Below are positions 45,368-54,762 of a stretch of DNA of 64,000 nt, piece by piece. The DNA is taken from NCBI GenBank assembly GCA_016715465.1, contig JADKAA010000024.1, positions 806,001 to 870,000 of the forward strand, read 5' to 3'. Under the pieces are notes generated by a model, which had not been told where the DNA came from, ran no database searches, and saw only the letters and a list, made by a program, of their open reading frames with translations. This stretch comes from Saprospiraceae bacterium (lineage in GTDB: Bacteria; Bacteroidota; Bacteroidia; Chitinophagales; Saprospiraceae). The translations under genes and the position numbers were made by a program. The stretch's first letter is position 1, and every line of letters starts with the position of its first letter.

Positions 45368-45772
45368 ATGAATACAAAGACACTACTGAATTGGGCGCTA
45401 AAATTGACAGCGGCCGTCATTATGCTTCAGACACTATTTTTCAAATTTACATCTGCTCCGGAATCCATCTATATCTTTTCAACTATGGGCATGGAACCCT
45501 GGGGAAGGATCGGCACAGGTGTAGTGGAGTTAATGGCCAGTTTACTTATACTGTATCCCAGAACCACTTTTTTTGGAGCAGCGATGGGACTCGGTACCAT
45601 GGCCAGAGCTATTCTATCTCACCTGTTAATACTTGGCATCGATGTCCAGGGTGACGGAGGAAAGTTATTTGCATTGGCGCTGATTACAGCGGTTTGCTGC
45701 GGCATCCTGTTGATAGGGCATAAAAATCAAGGTCTCGGACTCATCCAAAAATGGTATGGTAAAAACCATTGA
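45368..45772 (+). CDS. DoxX-like membrane protein
   Basis: 134 residues, four membrane helices, DoxX-like family (KLTAAVIMLQTLFFKFTSAP, GTGVVELMASLLILYP, FGAAMGLGTMARAILSHLLI). The function is uncertain; relatives are quinone-linked or membrane redox components. It lies between the YHS gene and a DinB gene that overlaps its end by 17 bp, so it is in one operon. Confidence 0.85.
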   Translation: MNTKTLLNWALKLTAAVIMLQTLFFKFTSAPESIYIFSTMGMEPWGRIGTGVVELMASLLILYPRTTFFGAAMGLGTMARAILSHLLILGIDVQGDGGKLFALALITAVCCGILLIGHKNQGLGLIQKWYGKNH

Positions 45773-46238
45773 ACAAACTCTTTCGGGACTCATTCACCTT
45801 ATTGGTGCGATGGAGCAGCAATTATATGTTGAACCGTGCAGGATGTTGCAGCACGCGAGTATAGGGCAACATGTAAGGCACATCATTGAGGTATTTGAGT
45901 GCCTGAGGCATGGATATGAATCAGGTCAGGTTCACTATGATAAAAGGGCAAGGGACCCGGCTCTTGAAAACCAACCATCTCTGGCTTTGGAGCGGCTTGA
46001 TCATCTCTGCCGGGGACTGGATCTGCCTGACCGTAAATTGCAATATGTGGCAGTTTTTGAGCAGCAAAACAAAATCATTGAAACGACATACCATCGTGAA
46101 CTGATCTACAACCTTGAGCACTGCATTCACCACCAGGCGCTGATTCGTGTGGCCATTGAAAACATGAGTGATGTTGTTCTACCAGCAGAATTTGGTGTTG
46201 CCCCTGCAACAATGGCTTATCGGAAGGGACAAAAATAG
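45756..46238 (+). CDS. DinB-family protein
   Basis: 160 residues, four-helix DinB/YfiT-like fold with the three conserved metal-binding His: GQHVRHIIEVFECL, then HCIHHQALIRVA, followed by FGVAPATMAYRKGQ. These are putative metal-dependent enzymes, many using thiols such as bacillithiol. Last gene of the YHS-DoxX-DinB group. Confidence 0.86.
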   Translation: MVKTIEQTLSGLIHLIGAMEQQLYVEPCRMLQHASIGQHVRHIIEVFECLRHGYESGQVHYDKRARDPALENQPSLALERLDHLCRGLDLPDRKLQYVAVFEQQNKIIETTYHRELIYNLEHCIHHQALIRVAIENMSDVVLPAEFGVAPATMAYRKGQK

Positions 46239-46306
46239 ACAGAGGACATCATTATACGGATTTTTATTTCAATTACAGTTTGATGTAAGAGATAGGAAAT
46301 CAGTAC

Positions 46307-46531
46307 ATGTTTTTCTATCTGCTCACAAAAGCCAAGGAAATACCGTTGGCAGAACTACATCTCTTACAGCCCTAGTTTCCGCTGGAAGGCTTACCACATT
46401 TTCCAAAGGATGTGTTGACTACATTTGGCAAACTGTTCGATAAGACCATCATGGAAAACAGGGGTTATGACCGTCAATCGGGTGAAGCAGAAATAGCGAA
46501 TTACCGTCTGATACATGAATATCGATTGTAA
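46307..46531 (+). pseudogene. Possible decayed short gene
   Basis: From ATG 46307 a frame of about 74 codons runs to a TAA at 46529, broken only by a TAG after codon 22. It reads MFFYLLTKAKEIPLAELHLL before the stop and FPLEGLPHFPKDVLTTFGKL after it. The composition looks coding, and a long frame with one stop is suggestive, but I recognise no family. It may be the end of an older gene following dinB. The rest of 46239-46703 shows nothing clear. Confidence 0.3.
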
Positions 46532-46703
46532 ACACGTATAATATAGAAAAACATGCGCACCAAACTGACATTTAAACAATGCATCAAGGCAGGAGCACTG
46601 GCATGTCAGATCTCAGTGTCTTGAAAATTAGAATGTAATTAATATTGGAGCAACTTCAATATTCTGTATCTTGTTAACCATTTCTAACCTGTAATTTGAA
46701 AAG

Positions 46704-46910
46704 ATGACCTACAAAGAGATGACTTCGAAATGGTGGTTTCATGGCTTGCGTTGGGGTTTGCTCATGCTCCTTGCGGATAGTTTATTATTTCCCTGGATTT
46801 TTCAGGATACATTTCGATGGTCCCGGTTTTTCATTGGCATTCCCATTTGGATGCTGGGAGGGCTGACCCTGGCTTATGCCACAAAAAAAGAAAAAGTGGA
46901 AAATGAATAG
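46704..46910 (+). CDS. Small membrane protein, unknown
   Basis: 68 residues with two predicted membrane helices (WGLLMLLADSLLFPWIF and FFIGIPIWMLGGLTLAYA) and a charged C-terminal tail (KKEKVENE). The ATG at 46704 follows a short AT-rich leader. Not a recognised family; conserved in my view only by its coding-like composition. Confidence 0.55.
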   Translation: MTYKEMTSKWWFHGLRWGLLMLLADSLLFPWIFQDTFRWSRFFIGIPIWMLGGLTLAYATKKEKVENE

Positions 46911-46970
46911 GGGGGCGTTCAGTTATAGCCTAAATTGAATATTTACTTTTCAGTGGCTTGGTTTAAAGCT

Positions 46971-48149
46971 TTATGGTGTTACTGCACTTGCGCCTGCGGG
47001 AGGTAACCACCATCTTAATAATAAATATCCAAACAATCCTGCCAATAGGGAGGAGATGAGAATGACGATCTTGATGTTATTGATGATGGCATCATCCTGA
47101 AAAGCAAGTAGCGTTATGAAGATAGACATGGTAAAACCTATGCCTCCCAGTAAGCCCACTCCTAAAATTGATTTCCAGTTCAGATCGGCTGGAATGTGAC
47201 TCAGTCCAAGGGCGAAGGCAACAAAGGCCATCGTCAAAATTCCAATGGTTTTTCCAAGGATGAGTCCCAATGCGATGCCAGTGCTGTACGGCTGCGTCCA
47301 CATACTTTTCATGCCGGCATGGATTATGATGGCGGTATTGGCCATGGCAAAAATGGGCAGGATAAAAAATGCCACCGGTTTATGCAGAAAGTGTTGAAGA
47401 ATATAGGAAGGAGATTTTGCATCGCCTTTACCAAATGGAAGGGCAAAGGCCAGCAGTATGCCGGTAATCGTTGCATGAATTCCTGATTGTAGCATAAAAT
47501 ACCACATGAAAGCACCTCCAATGATATAAGGTAAAAGCCCATAGAATTTCAGTCGGTTTAAGACGATCAATACACTAAAAATGGACATAGAAAGTGCCAA
47601 ATTTAAAACATTCAGCGTATCTGAATAAAACAGGGCAATGATGACGATGGCACCAAGGTCGTCGATGACCGCACGGGCAGTTAAAAAGATCTTTAAAGAC
47701 GTTGGTACCCTGCTTCCCAGCAAGGATAGTATGCCGAGGGCAAAGGCAATGTCAGTAGCCATAGGTATCCCTGCCCCCGATTGGTAGGGCGATCCGGCAT
47801 TGATAAATAAATATATGCCCGCGGGCACAGCCATGCCCCCAATTGCGGCGAAAGTGGGCAATAAGGCGTCTTTGATGCGGGATAGTTCCCCGAGGTAAAT
47901 TTCGCGTTCCAATTCCAGTCCAATGAGTAAGAAAAAAATGGTCATCAACCCATCGTTGATCCAGTGAACCAGACTATGTCCTGCAAACTCAAATTCCCAC
48001 CCTTGAAGATAATAATTACCTACTGAAGAATTGGCTGCAATTAGGGAGATCAGGGTGCAGAGCAGGAGGATTAGTCCTCCAGCCTTTTCGCTCTCAAAAA
48101 ATGCCTTAAAAAGGCTGGTTTGTTGAATGGGTGGTGACTTCCTGTGCAT
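46971..48149 (-). CDS. nhaA: Na+/H+ antiporter NhaA
   Basis: 392 residues with about 12 helices. Family motifs: LIGLELEREIYLGELSRIKD, then PTFAAIGGMAVPAGIYLFIN, MATDIAFALGILSLLGSRVP (the D pair region) and TARAVIDDLGAIVIIALFYS (the Na+-binding Asp-Asp of helix V). The usual C-terminal GIGFTMSIFITLLAF is present. NhaA exports Na+ in exchange for protons. Its start lies 44 bp inside the preceding antiporter gene, so the two are translated from one message. Confidence 0.95.
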   Translation of the reverse strand: MHRKSPPIQQTSLFKAFFESEKAGGLILLLCTLISLIAANSSVGNYYLQGWEFEFAGHSLVHWINDGLMTIFFLLIGLELEREIYLGELSRIKDALLPTFAAIGGMAVPAGIYLFINAGSPYQSGAGIPMATDIAFALGILSLLGSRVPTSLKIFLTARAVIDDLGAIVIIALFYSDTLNVLNLALSMSIFSVLIVLNRLKFYGLLPYIIGGAFMWYFMLQSGIHATITGILLAFALPFGKGDAKSPSYILQHFLHKPVAFFILPIFAMANTAIIIHAGMKSMWTQPYSTGIALGLILGKTIGILTMAFVAFALGLSHIPADLNWKSILGVGLLGGIGFTMSIFITLLAFQDDAIINNIKIVILISSLLAGLFGYLLLRWWLPPAGASAVTP

Positions 48150-49308
48150 TTTTTTTATTTTGGATAAGACCCATCATCATCACCAGGGCAGTGAGTATGA
48201 TGACCTGAATAATCAATGATTTATTTGCGGAGGGAATTTGACTGTTAAGTGGAATAGAAAGGAACAGTAAAATGGTAATTAAGCCGCGGGGTGCAATGTA
48301 TGCGATGGGATTTAAATTGAGATTAAATATTTTTAGAAAAATCACTCTAAAGACAAAAATGCCTGCGGTAATACCTGCAGCCCAAACCATCGTTTCCCTG
48401 TTTAACAATTCGGCCGTTTCTATTAAATAACCGAATAACAGGAAAAATAAAGCTCTGATTAAAAAGGCAAATTCAGCCGTGAGTTCACCAAGTTTACCTA
48501 CTTCAACATCCAGAATTTCAGGCTTGAGTTTTTGTAAAAATTTAATTTGGGTCAACTCATCAAGATTTTTGAGGAAGAGTCCAAACAATAAAATAAAGAT
48601 CAGGGCAGGAAGATGATAATATTTAGCCGCTGCATAAATCAGGATGGTCATCAGAATAATGGGCCCATATTTTATGTGGTGGTTGATTTTACTCAAAAGG
48701 AAGGCCAGCAAAGCGGTGGCCACGAAAGTTATGAGCAGGATGAGTATAAACTCGAAAAAAAAATTGCTAAAAGAAAATATGTCAATGAATTCATTGAGGG
48801 TGATAAAATTAAAAAAGATGACTCCAAAAATATCCGATAAACTACTTTCATATATTATAAATTCCCTGTTGCCTGATACCAGGTTTTGGACACTGGGAAT
48901 GGCAATGGCACTGCTGATCACCGCAAATGGAATGGCATTTGAAAGTCCGGTCTTTAAATCTACTTCATCATAGTAACAAAATGCAGCGGCAAGGGAGAAA
49001 CTTATAGCCACCATCGGTAACAAGGCCAACAAGACTGATTTACCCACAAATGGTAATTTACCTTTGTTAAGTTCAAGTTCGAGTGATCCTTCCAGGACGA
49101 TCATAATAAGTCCTATGGTTCCCAATACCGGAAGAACAGAGGTTAAATCAGGTATTTCAATTTTTAAAAATACAGTAGTTTGTCTTACTGCCCAGCCAAG
49201 TAACAAAAGCAGGATGACAGATGGAATCCTTGTTTTAGACGAACTTATATCAAAAGCATATGCCAAGAGAAGCAACACACAAAGGGTAATGATGATGGAT
49301 ATACTCAT
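48106..49308 (-). CDS. Cation:proton antiporter (CPA family)
   Basis: About 400 residues from ATG 49308 (a TTG at 49314 is possible). Twelve or so helices: DISSSKTRIPSVILLLLLGW, GLIMIVLEGSLELELNKGKL, VISSAIAIPSVQNLVSG, IIYESSLSDIFGVIFFNF and IAYIAPRGLITILLFLSIPL. This fits the sodium/proton exchanger (CPA1/CPA2) families, but lacks RCK/TrkA C-terminal domains. It overlaps nhaA by 44 bp, an unusual pairing of two antiporter types in one operon. Confidence 0.87.
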   Translation of the reverse strand: MSISIIITLCVLLLLAYAFDISSSKTRIPSVILLLLLGWAVRQTTVFLKIEIPDLTSVLPVLGTIGLIMIVLEGSLELELNKGKLPFVGKSVLLALLPMVAISFSLAAAFCYYDEVDLKTGLSNAIPFAVISSAIAIPSVQNLVSGNREFIIYESSLSDIFGVIFFNFITLNEFIDIFSFSNFFFEFILILLITFVATALLAFLLSKINHHIKYGPIILMTILIYAAAKYYHLPALIFILLFGLFLKNLDELTQIKFLQKLKPEILDVEVGKLGELTAEFAFLIRALFFLLFGYLIETAELLNRETMVWAAGITAGIFVFRVIFLKIFNLNLNPIAYIAPRGLITILLFLSIPLNSQIPSANKSLIIQVIILTALVMMMGLIQNKKNAQEVTTHSTNQPF

Positions 49309-49520
49309 TGGCAAATTTTTATCGAATAGTTGGATAAAATTTTCTGTATTAACAAATTAGTATAAAAGAATGAAAATATTTAGCGTCAATATTTCTTAAA
49401 ATACAGGAGTACGATAAATAAAACGAAAGATGCCGTGTTATGTTGTTGACGGGCCTTGTAATATGGGTGCAAAAATGTTCTACTTTGGCAAAATTACACA
49501 TGATATGATATCAGAGTTAC

Positions 49521-52500
49521 TTATTTTACTAAGACGGCTTTATAAAATTTATCTTCACAATTCCATTTTATAATATAACTACCAGGGGCTAAATTATGCA
49601 TGTCTATTTTATATAATCCAGGGTGAATATCATGAATATTTGTTTGTACGCTCATACCTTGTATGGTAAATAATTGGATTGAATTTAGGATCCTTTGTTT
49701 TTCTGAACGTATAATTACAAAATCTTGTACGGGGTTAGGAAATACATGAACAGTATTGTCATTTGTCACTACTTCAATTCCAGACATTTTGTCTACTGTC
49801 CATTCTTCGCTCTGATAGACACAGTCATTTGCATCGAAGATGATGGCATGGTAAATACCAGGTATAGGGATGAGTATGTCTCCAAGGCTGTCTGCCAGAG
49901 CCATGCCATTGAGGAACCACTTGTATTGATAGGGTGGTGTTCCTCCGTTCATTTGTGTGCCAATGTAGGCGTAACTTTGGTCTGTAATGGTGAGTTGTAA
50001 TGAGTCGATGTGTAAATCAAAGGAAGGAGGTGAAGAGACTTCGTAAACTGAAATGAAAAGACAGCCGTTCGCATCGGTGATAGAAAGGTTGTATTGTCCG
50101 GCTTCAAGGTTCTCCAGTTCGGCCTCAATACTTAGGTTGCTCCAATGATAATCGAATGGGACTGTACCTCCTTTTACATCAATGGTAATGGAGCCATTGG
50201 TTTCATCGGGACAAAGATTCTGTACTATACTTGCCTCTGCCTGGATAGGGTCCGGCGCAGCAAGAGAAAATAACTGTTCTATGGAACAGCCCGAAGCATC
50301 GGTAAGCGTAACGGAATAATCGCCTTCACCCAAATGGCTTACATGGGCTGTAGAGTCGCCCTGGATCCAATGATACAAAAATGGACTTTCGCCTCCCGTG
50401 ACAAACAGTCCAATACTGCCTGTGGTGTCGCCATAACAAAGCGGTTCCGTTATGGTAGCATTGGTAAGAATTTGAGAAGGTTGATGGATGTTAACGGCTT
50501 GAATAATTTCACAGCCGGAACCATCGGTTACGGTTACTGAATATGTACCACCATCCAGACCATGCAACATGGCTTCAGTATCGCCGTTTGACCATACGAA
50601 GCCATAGGGTTCCAGACCTCCGCTTACCTGAATGGAAGCTGTGCCGTTCTTTTCGCCATAACATGTCACATTGGCTGTTTGCACATCTGAAACCAGGGTA
50701 CAACCAAAATCATTGCAGCTTTTGGCCTCCACCATGGCGGTCTCTACGCATTGCTCTTCGTCTTTTACCTCAATATAATAGGTAAGACCTCCTTTAACGG
50801 CTTCTGTAAGTCCAAGGCCATGCAATTGTAGGTTTCCTACGCCGCCCTGTGCAAATGCCGTAAACAAGACTGCGCCTTTACTAACACATTCCTGCGTCAC
50901 ATCGATGCTCAGTGGTTGCCATGAAGGTTTGTGGTCCAGGACTTCGATGCACATGGCTCCCCGTCCAAATCCAAGTTGGGTGGATTTTGCACCGATTTGC
51001 AGGTAATAAATTTGATTGGCTACGAGGTCTTTGAGATGAATGTATCCGTTGCAATGATGGACATCCTTGTCGCAATAAATAGCCTCTAAAGTGGTGCATG
51101 CTCCGGCATATACAGAAAGTAAGCATTCAAAATCGACCTTTGCCCTGAGGTAAACTTCCCCGGAGGCAGGAGCCGCAAAGGAAAACCAGACATCGGCGTC
51201 AAGGTAAACATCGCAGCTTGGACGAATTCCGGAATAAGCTGCACCTTCATTGGTGGCTGCAGTGCAGCTGTCATTTATAGGAAGGTTTATGGCCGAAATA
51301 CACTGGTAATTTACAACAGTGGTATCGGTTTGTTTTGTGATTTCGCCACAAAGACTGCCTTCCAGTGTTGAAAAATAAGCCGTAACCTGGATGTAATAGG
51401 TTGTTCCCGCAACGGCATTCTCAAGGTCTATATGGTGTCCCGTGAAGTTGCTGATCAATTCGGTAAGTGAGTCACAGTTTCCGGTGTACACGGCAAGGGC
51501 ATCTGCAAAATTTGCCTGGCTGCGGAATACATAATTTCCTTGGGTCTCCGGCGTGAAACTATACCATACATCGGCGCGTGACCTGTTGTTTTTTGCAGGT
51601 AAGGGGCCATTCATGTCAGCCCTCAGGTTGAAGGTTGCCGTGCATGGCTGACCTGCGAAGAGGGGCTTTGCGGTCTGACACAGATCGGTTGGTGGAGCCG
51701 CCGGTGCAGGGCTGTTTACATCCAAAGCAATGCAACCTGTGCCTTTTTCCAGGCCAAATTCTGATTTTTGTCCTGAAAGCCTTATAAGGTAACTTGTGCC
51801 GGCAACAGCAGTAAAATAGGACGTCTCCCCCTGAAAGCCATACTCGTCGGAGTTGATGGCAGAAGCAAGCACAGCACTTTCACATCCTCCGGTAAAAATT
51901 TCTATGCGGTCGTTGAAATTGCTATGTGTTTGAACCCTGCAGGGACCGGACTCTCCGGCGGTATATTGGTAATAAATATACCCTAACCCTTCGGCTCCGG
52001 AGTTGAACTCATCTTTATTCAGGGCAGGACCATTGTCGAAAGTAAGACACTTTCCATCTGCAACAAGGTCGATCGCCTTACTGCATTGGTCATTGATGCT
52101 ACCAATGCCTATGACCTTTATGTTGTCCATGCCTACCCACCAGGCCCAGCCGCCATCGTTGTATTCCCAGATGAGGCGGATTTTTTTATCGCGGTATTCG
52201 GACAGGTCGATGGTATCTTTCAGGGCTTCGTTGACCTGCGGACCTCCAAAGTCGGCAGAATACGTTTTTACCGGCTTCCATGTCGAGCCATTATCCACAT
52301 AGAGTTGAAGGTATTCACTGGGCTCATATATCCTGAAAATGAGGTCGTAGGTGAGTTTATAGCTGGCGAACTCATCTGCTACAAATTCGGGACTGTACAG
52401 CCTGATCTTAGACCTGGGAGCCTCCTTGCCGAGAGCGTCGTCATTGAAATAAATGAAACAACTGCCGTCGATGGATTTGCCGTCGGTAAACAAACCTGTT

Positions 52501-53162
52501 TTCCAGTTGTCCACACCGCTGAGGATTTCAGTTGACCAGTCAGGTGGCAGGGCACATTGATTAAATGATTCCCCCAACAGGATGTCGCCTCCGATGCCAC
52601 TGCCTGTGATGGATATATTGTCGATGGCTGCCCACCAGCCAAAAACCCCCATGTCGTCGTATTCCAGAATGAGTCTCATACTGTCCGAGGCAATAAAGCT
52701 GAGGTCGGCATTTACATTGACAAATTCACTGAATTTTGAACCGGAATAATTTCTGTCCTTGAATTCCCGAATGAGGTATTCTTTTTTCCCGTTGTCAACC
52801 AGAATACTGAATGTCTCATTGGCATATCTGCGAAAGTGAACTTGTGCTTTTAAAAGTAGGTCGCTGTAATTGGCACCGCTGAAAGTTTTAGAGATAAACC
52901 GAAGTTTAAATGCCGGGGTTTTGTCGCCGGTTTTATCGTCATCGATGACCAGCATACAGCTGCCGTCGATGGTGGAACTGTCGGATTTTGGATTGTTTGG
53001 TAAACCCACATACCACACTGCATTCTGATTGCCAGCATTACTTACTGTCCATTGTTCCGACAGGCTACAGGTATTGAAATCCTCTGCAAACAAGAGATCC
53101 TGTGTCTTTGCTGATGGGGCAAAAGCAACCAAAATAAGCCATACAAACAGGAGCCTTAACAT
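49521..53162 (-). CDS. Large secreted adhesin-like protein with SprB repeats and T9SS domain
   Basis: 1213 residues. Signal peptide MLRLLFVWLILVAFAPSAKT. Two jelly-roll (MAM-like/choice-of-anchor) domains follow (LLFAEDFNTCSLSEQWTVSN; ILLGESFNQCALPPDWSTEI). Next is a chain of pre-peptidase-like domains (ADVWYSFTPETQGNYVFRSQ; DADVWFSFAAPASGEVYLRA). Three SprB repeats come at about 850-1060 (VSGGLEPYGFVWSNGDTEA; VTGGESPFLYHWIQGDSTA; VKGGTVPFDYHWSNLSIEA), then a T9SS type A C-terminal domain (VHVFPNPVQDFVIIRS to YIIKWNCEDKFYKAVLVK). It should be exported by T9SS and attached to the cell surface or released. SprB repeats are known from gliding adhesins. Confidence 0.88.
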   Translation of the reverse strand: MLRLLFVWLILVAFAPSAKTQDLLFAEDFNTCSLSEQWTVSNAGNQNAVWYVGLPNNPKSDSSTIDGSCMLVIDDDKTGDKTPAFKLRFISKTFSGANYSDLLLKAQVHFRRYANETFSILVDNGKKEYLIREFKDRNYSGSKFSEFVNVNADLSFIASDSMRLILEYDDMGVFGWWAAIDNISITGSGIGGDILLGESFNQCALPPDWSTEILSGVDNWKTGLFTDGKSIDGSCFIYFNDDALGKEAPRSKIRLYSPEFVADEFASYKLTYDLIFRIYEPSEYLQLYVDNGSTWKPVKTYSADFGGPQVNEALKDTIDLSEYRDKKIRLIWEYNDGGWAWWVGMDNIKVIGIGSINDQCSKAIDLVADGKCLTFDNGPALNKDEFNSGAEGLGYIYYQYTAGESGPCRVQTHSNFNDRIEIFTGGCESAVLASAINSDEYGFQGETSYFTAVAGTSYLIRLSGQKSEFGLEKGTGCIALDVNSPAPAAPPTDLCQTAKPLFAGQPCTATFNLRADMNGPLPAKNNRSRADVWYSFTPETQGNYVFRSQANFADALAVYTGNCDSLTELISNFTGHHIDLENAVAGTTYYIQVTAYFSTLEGSLCGEITKQTDTTVVNYQCISAINLPINDSCTAATNEGAAYSGIRPSCDVYLDADVWFSFAAPASGEVYLRAKVDFECLLSVYAGACTTLEAIYCDKDVHHCNGYIHLKDLVANQIYYLQIGAKSTQLGFGRGAMCIEVLDHKPSWQPLSIDVTQECVSKGAVLFTAFAQGGVGNLQLHGLGLTEAVKGGLTYYIEVKDEEQCVETAMVEAKSCNDFGCTLVSDVQTANVTCYGEKNGTASIQVSGGLEPYGFVWSNGDTEAMLHGLDGGTYSVTVTDGSGCEIIQAVNIHQPSQILTNATITEPLCYGDTTGSIGLFVTGGESPFLYHWIQGDSTAHVSHLGEGDYSVTLTDASGCSIEQLFSLAAPDPIQAEASIVQNLCPDETNGSITIDVKGGTVPFDYHWSNLSIEAELENLEAGQYNLSITDANGCLFISVYEVSSPPSFDLHIDSLQLTITDQSYAYIGTQMNGGTPPYQYKWFLNGMALADSLGDILIPIPGIYHAIIFDANDCVYQSEEWTVDKMSGIEVVTNDNTVHVFPNPVQDFVIIRSEKQRILNSIQLFTIQGMSVQTNIHDIHPGLYKIDMHNLAPGSYIIKWNCEDKFYKAVLVK

Positions 53163-53281
53163 GGTAAACTAGTTAATTCTATTTGGTAAATTTAATGAAG
53201 TATTTCAAAATTTGACCAGATAGAGTTAAAATATCTGTAAAGGGTGTGACAGTGGAACCAAACACTGAATTTGATCTGACT

Positions 53282-53354
53282 TTCGTCGAGCAGCCAGGCC
53301 TGCCTGGCTACGTAAGTAGACAGGTAGATTGTGTGGACCTGTCTACTAGTGTAG
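53282..53354. repeat. Short repeats with TAGACAGGTAGATT before the tandem array
   Basis: The array is preceded by CCTGCCTGGCTACG, TAGACAGGTAGATTG and CTGTCTACTAGTG. The same words occur at 26766-26795 (CTGCCTGTCTACGC...TAGACAGGTAGATT) and near 27130-27230. They belong to a dispersed intergenic family of this genome. Confidence 0.6.
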
Positions 53355-54452
53355 CCAGGTAGATTTTCGCAGAGGATGGATGCCACCGCACTGTCTGACT
53401 GGCGCAGCCTGGTAGATTACACCAAGATTTTAGCACTTTACCATGCTATGCGCAGGGGCGCATAGTTCGTGCCTAAATTAAGCCACTGGCTTAATTTTTT
53501 ACGGCACTCATACGGAGATCTGCGAAAGGGGTACGTGTGAAGGATGGATAAATTTTGGTTATCTACGAAGTTGAAAAGTGGGGAACATTTTCTGCGAATT
53601 CAGCGGGAAACAAAACCTCTTTGCCAGGTAGATTTTCGCAGAGGATGGATACCACCGCACTGTCTGACTGGCGCAGCCTGGTAGATTACACCAAGATTTT
53701 AGCACTTTACCATGCTATGCGCAGGGGCGCATAGTTCGTGCCTAAATTAAGCCACTGGCCTAATGTTTTACGGCACTCATACGGAGATCTGCGAAAGGGG
53801 TACGTGTGAAGGATGGATAAATTTTGGTTATCTACGAAGTTGAAAAGTGGGGAACATTTTCTGCGAATTCAGCGGGAAACAAAACCTCTTTGCCAGGTAG
53901 ATTTTCGCAGAGGATGGATGCCACCGCACTGTCTGACTGGCGCAGCCTGGTAGATTACACCAAGATTTTAGCACTTTACCATGCTATGCGCAGGGGCGCA
54001 TAGTTCGTGCCTAAATTAAGCCACTGGCTTAATTTTTACGGCACTCATACGGATATCTGCGAAAGGGGTACATATGAAGGATGGATAAATTTTGGTTATC
54101 TACGAAGTTGAAAAGTGGGGAACATTTTCTGCGAATTCAGCGGGAAACAAAACCTCTTTGCCAGGTAGATTTTCGCAGAGGATGGATGCCACCGCACTGT
54201 CTGACTGGCGCAGCCTGGTAGATTACACCAAGATTTTAGCACTTTACCATGCTATGCGCAGGGGCGCATAGTTCGTGCCTAAATTAAGCCACTGGCTTAA
54301 TTTTTTACGGCACTCATACGGATATCTGCGAAAGGGGTACATGTGAAGGATGGATAAATTTTGGTTATCTACGAAGTTGAAAAGTGGGGAACATTTTCTG
54401 CGAATTCAGCGGGAAACAAAACCTCTTTGCCAGGTAGATTTTCGCAGAATAT
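53355..54452. repeat. Four tandem copies of a 269-bp unit
   Basis: Copies start at 53355, 53624, 53893 and 54161 (lengths 269, 269, 268, 269), and a partial fifth starts at 54430. They differ at a few positions: GGATGCC/GGATACC, CGGAGATC/CGGATATC and one T in a T run. Each holds the inverted repeat CTATGCGC/GCGCATAG (53446-53465 in copy 1). Each also holds AATTAAGCCA/TGGCTTAATT followed by T residues (53476-53500), a terminator-like hairpin broken in copy 2. No conserved coding frame is seen; short frames in the array are by-products. Confidence 0.93.
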
Positions 54453-54762
54453 GGGTTCCTGCAGATTGCTCAGATTTTTGCAGAGGAGGAGTCCCGAAGA
54501 ATTGGCTTACTGGTGCAACCAGGTTGATTGCGCATAATTCATTCTCCTTCCAGGAGTGGGATTTTTACAGAGAATAGATTCCCAAAGATTCGCCACCAAA
54601 TGCCTCCTTTGGGACAGGGATATTCACTGAACTGGCCAGCCGTGAAATTTGGAATTACGCCAGGATGACACAATTCATAAAAATATTTTTGGCAGAGGGC
54701 CTTATCTTGTTTCTATTCAGGAAAAAACGATAAATTGCACAACAAAGGAATATCGATCAGCC

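Noticed and set aside
53355..54452. CRISPR array
   Set aside because: The units are 269 bp and repeat end to end without spacers; no cas gene is near.
54350..54577. 75-codon frame starting in the last tandem unit
   Set aside because: It is a by-product of the repeat; the same frame is interrupted in the other units.
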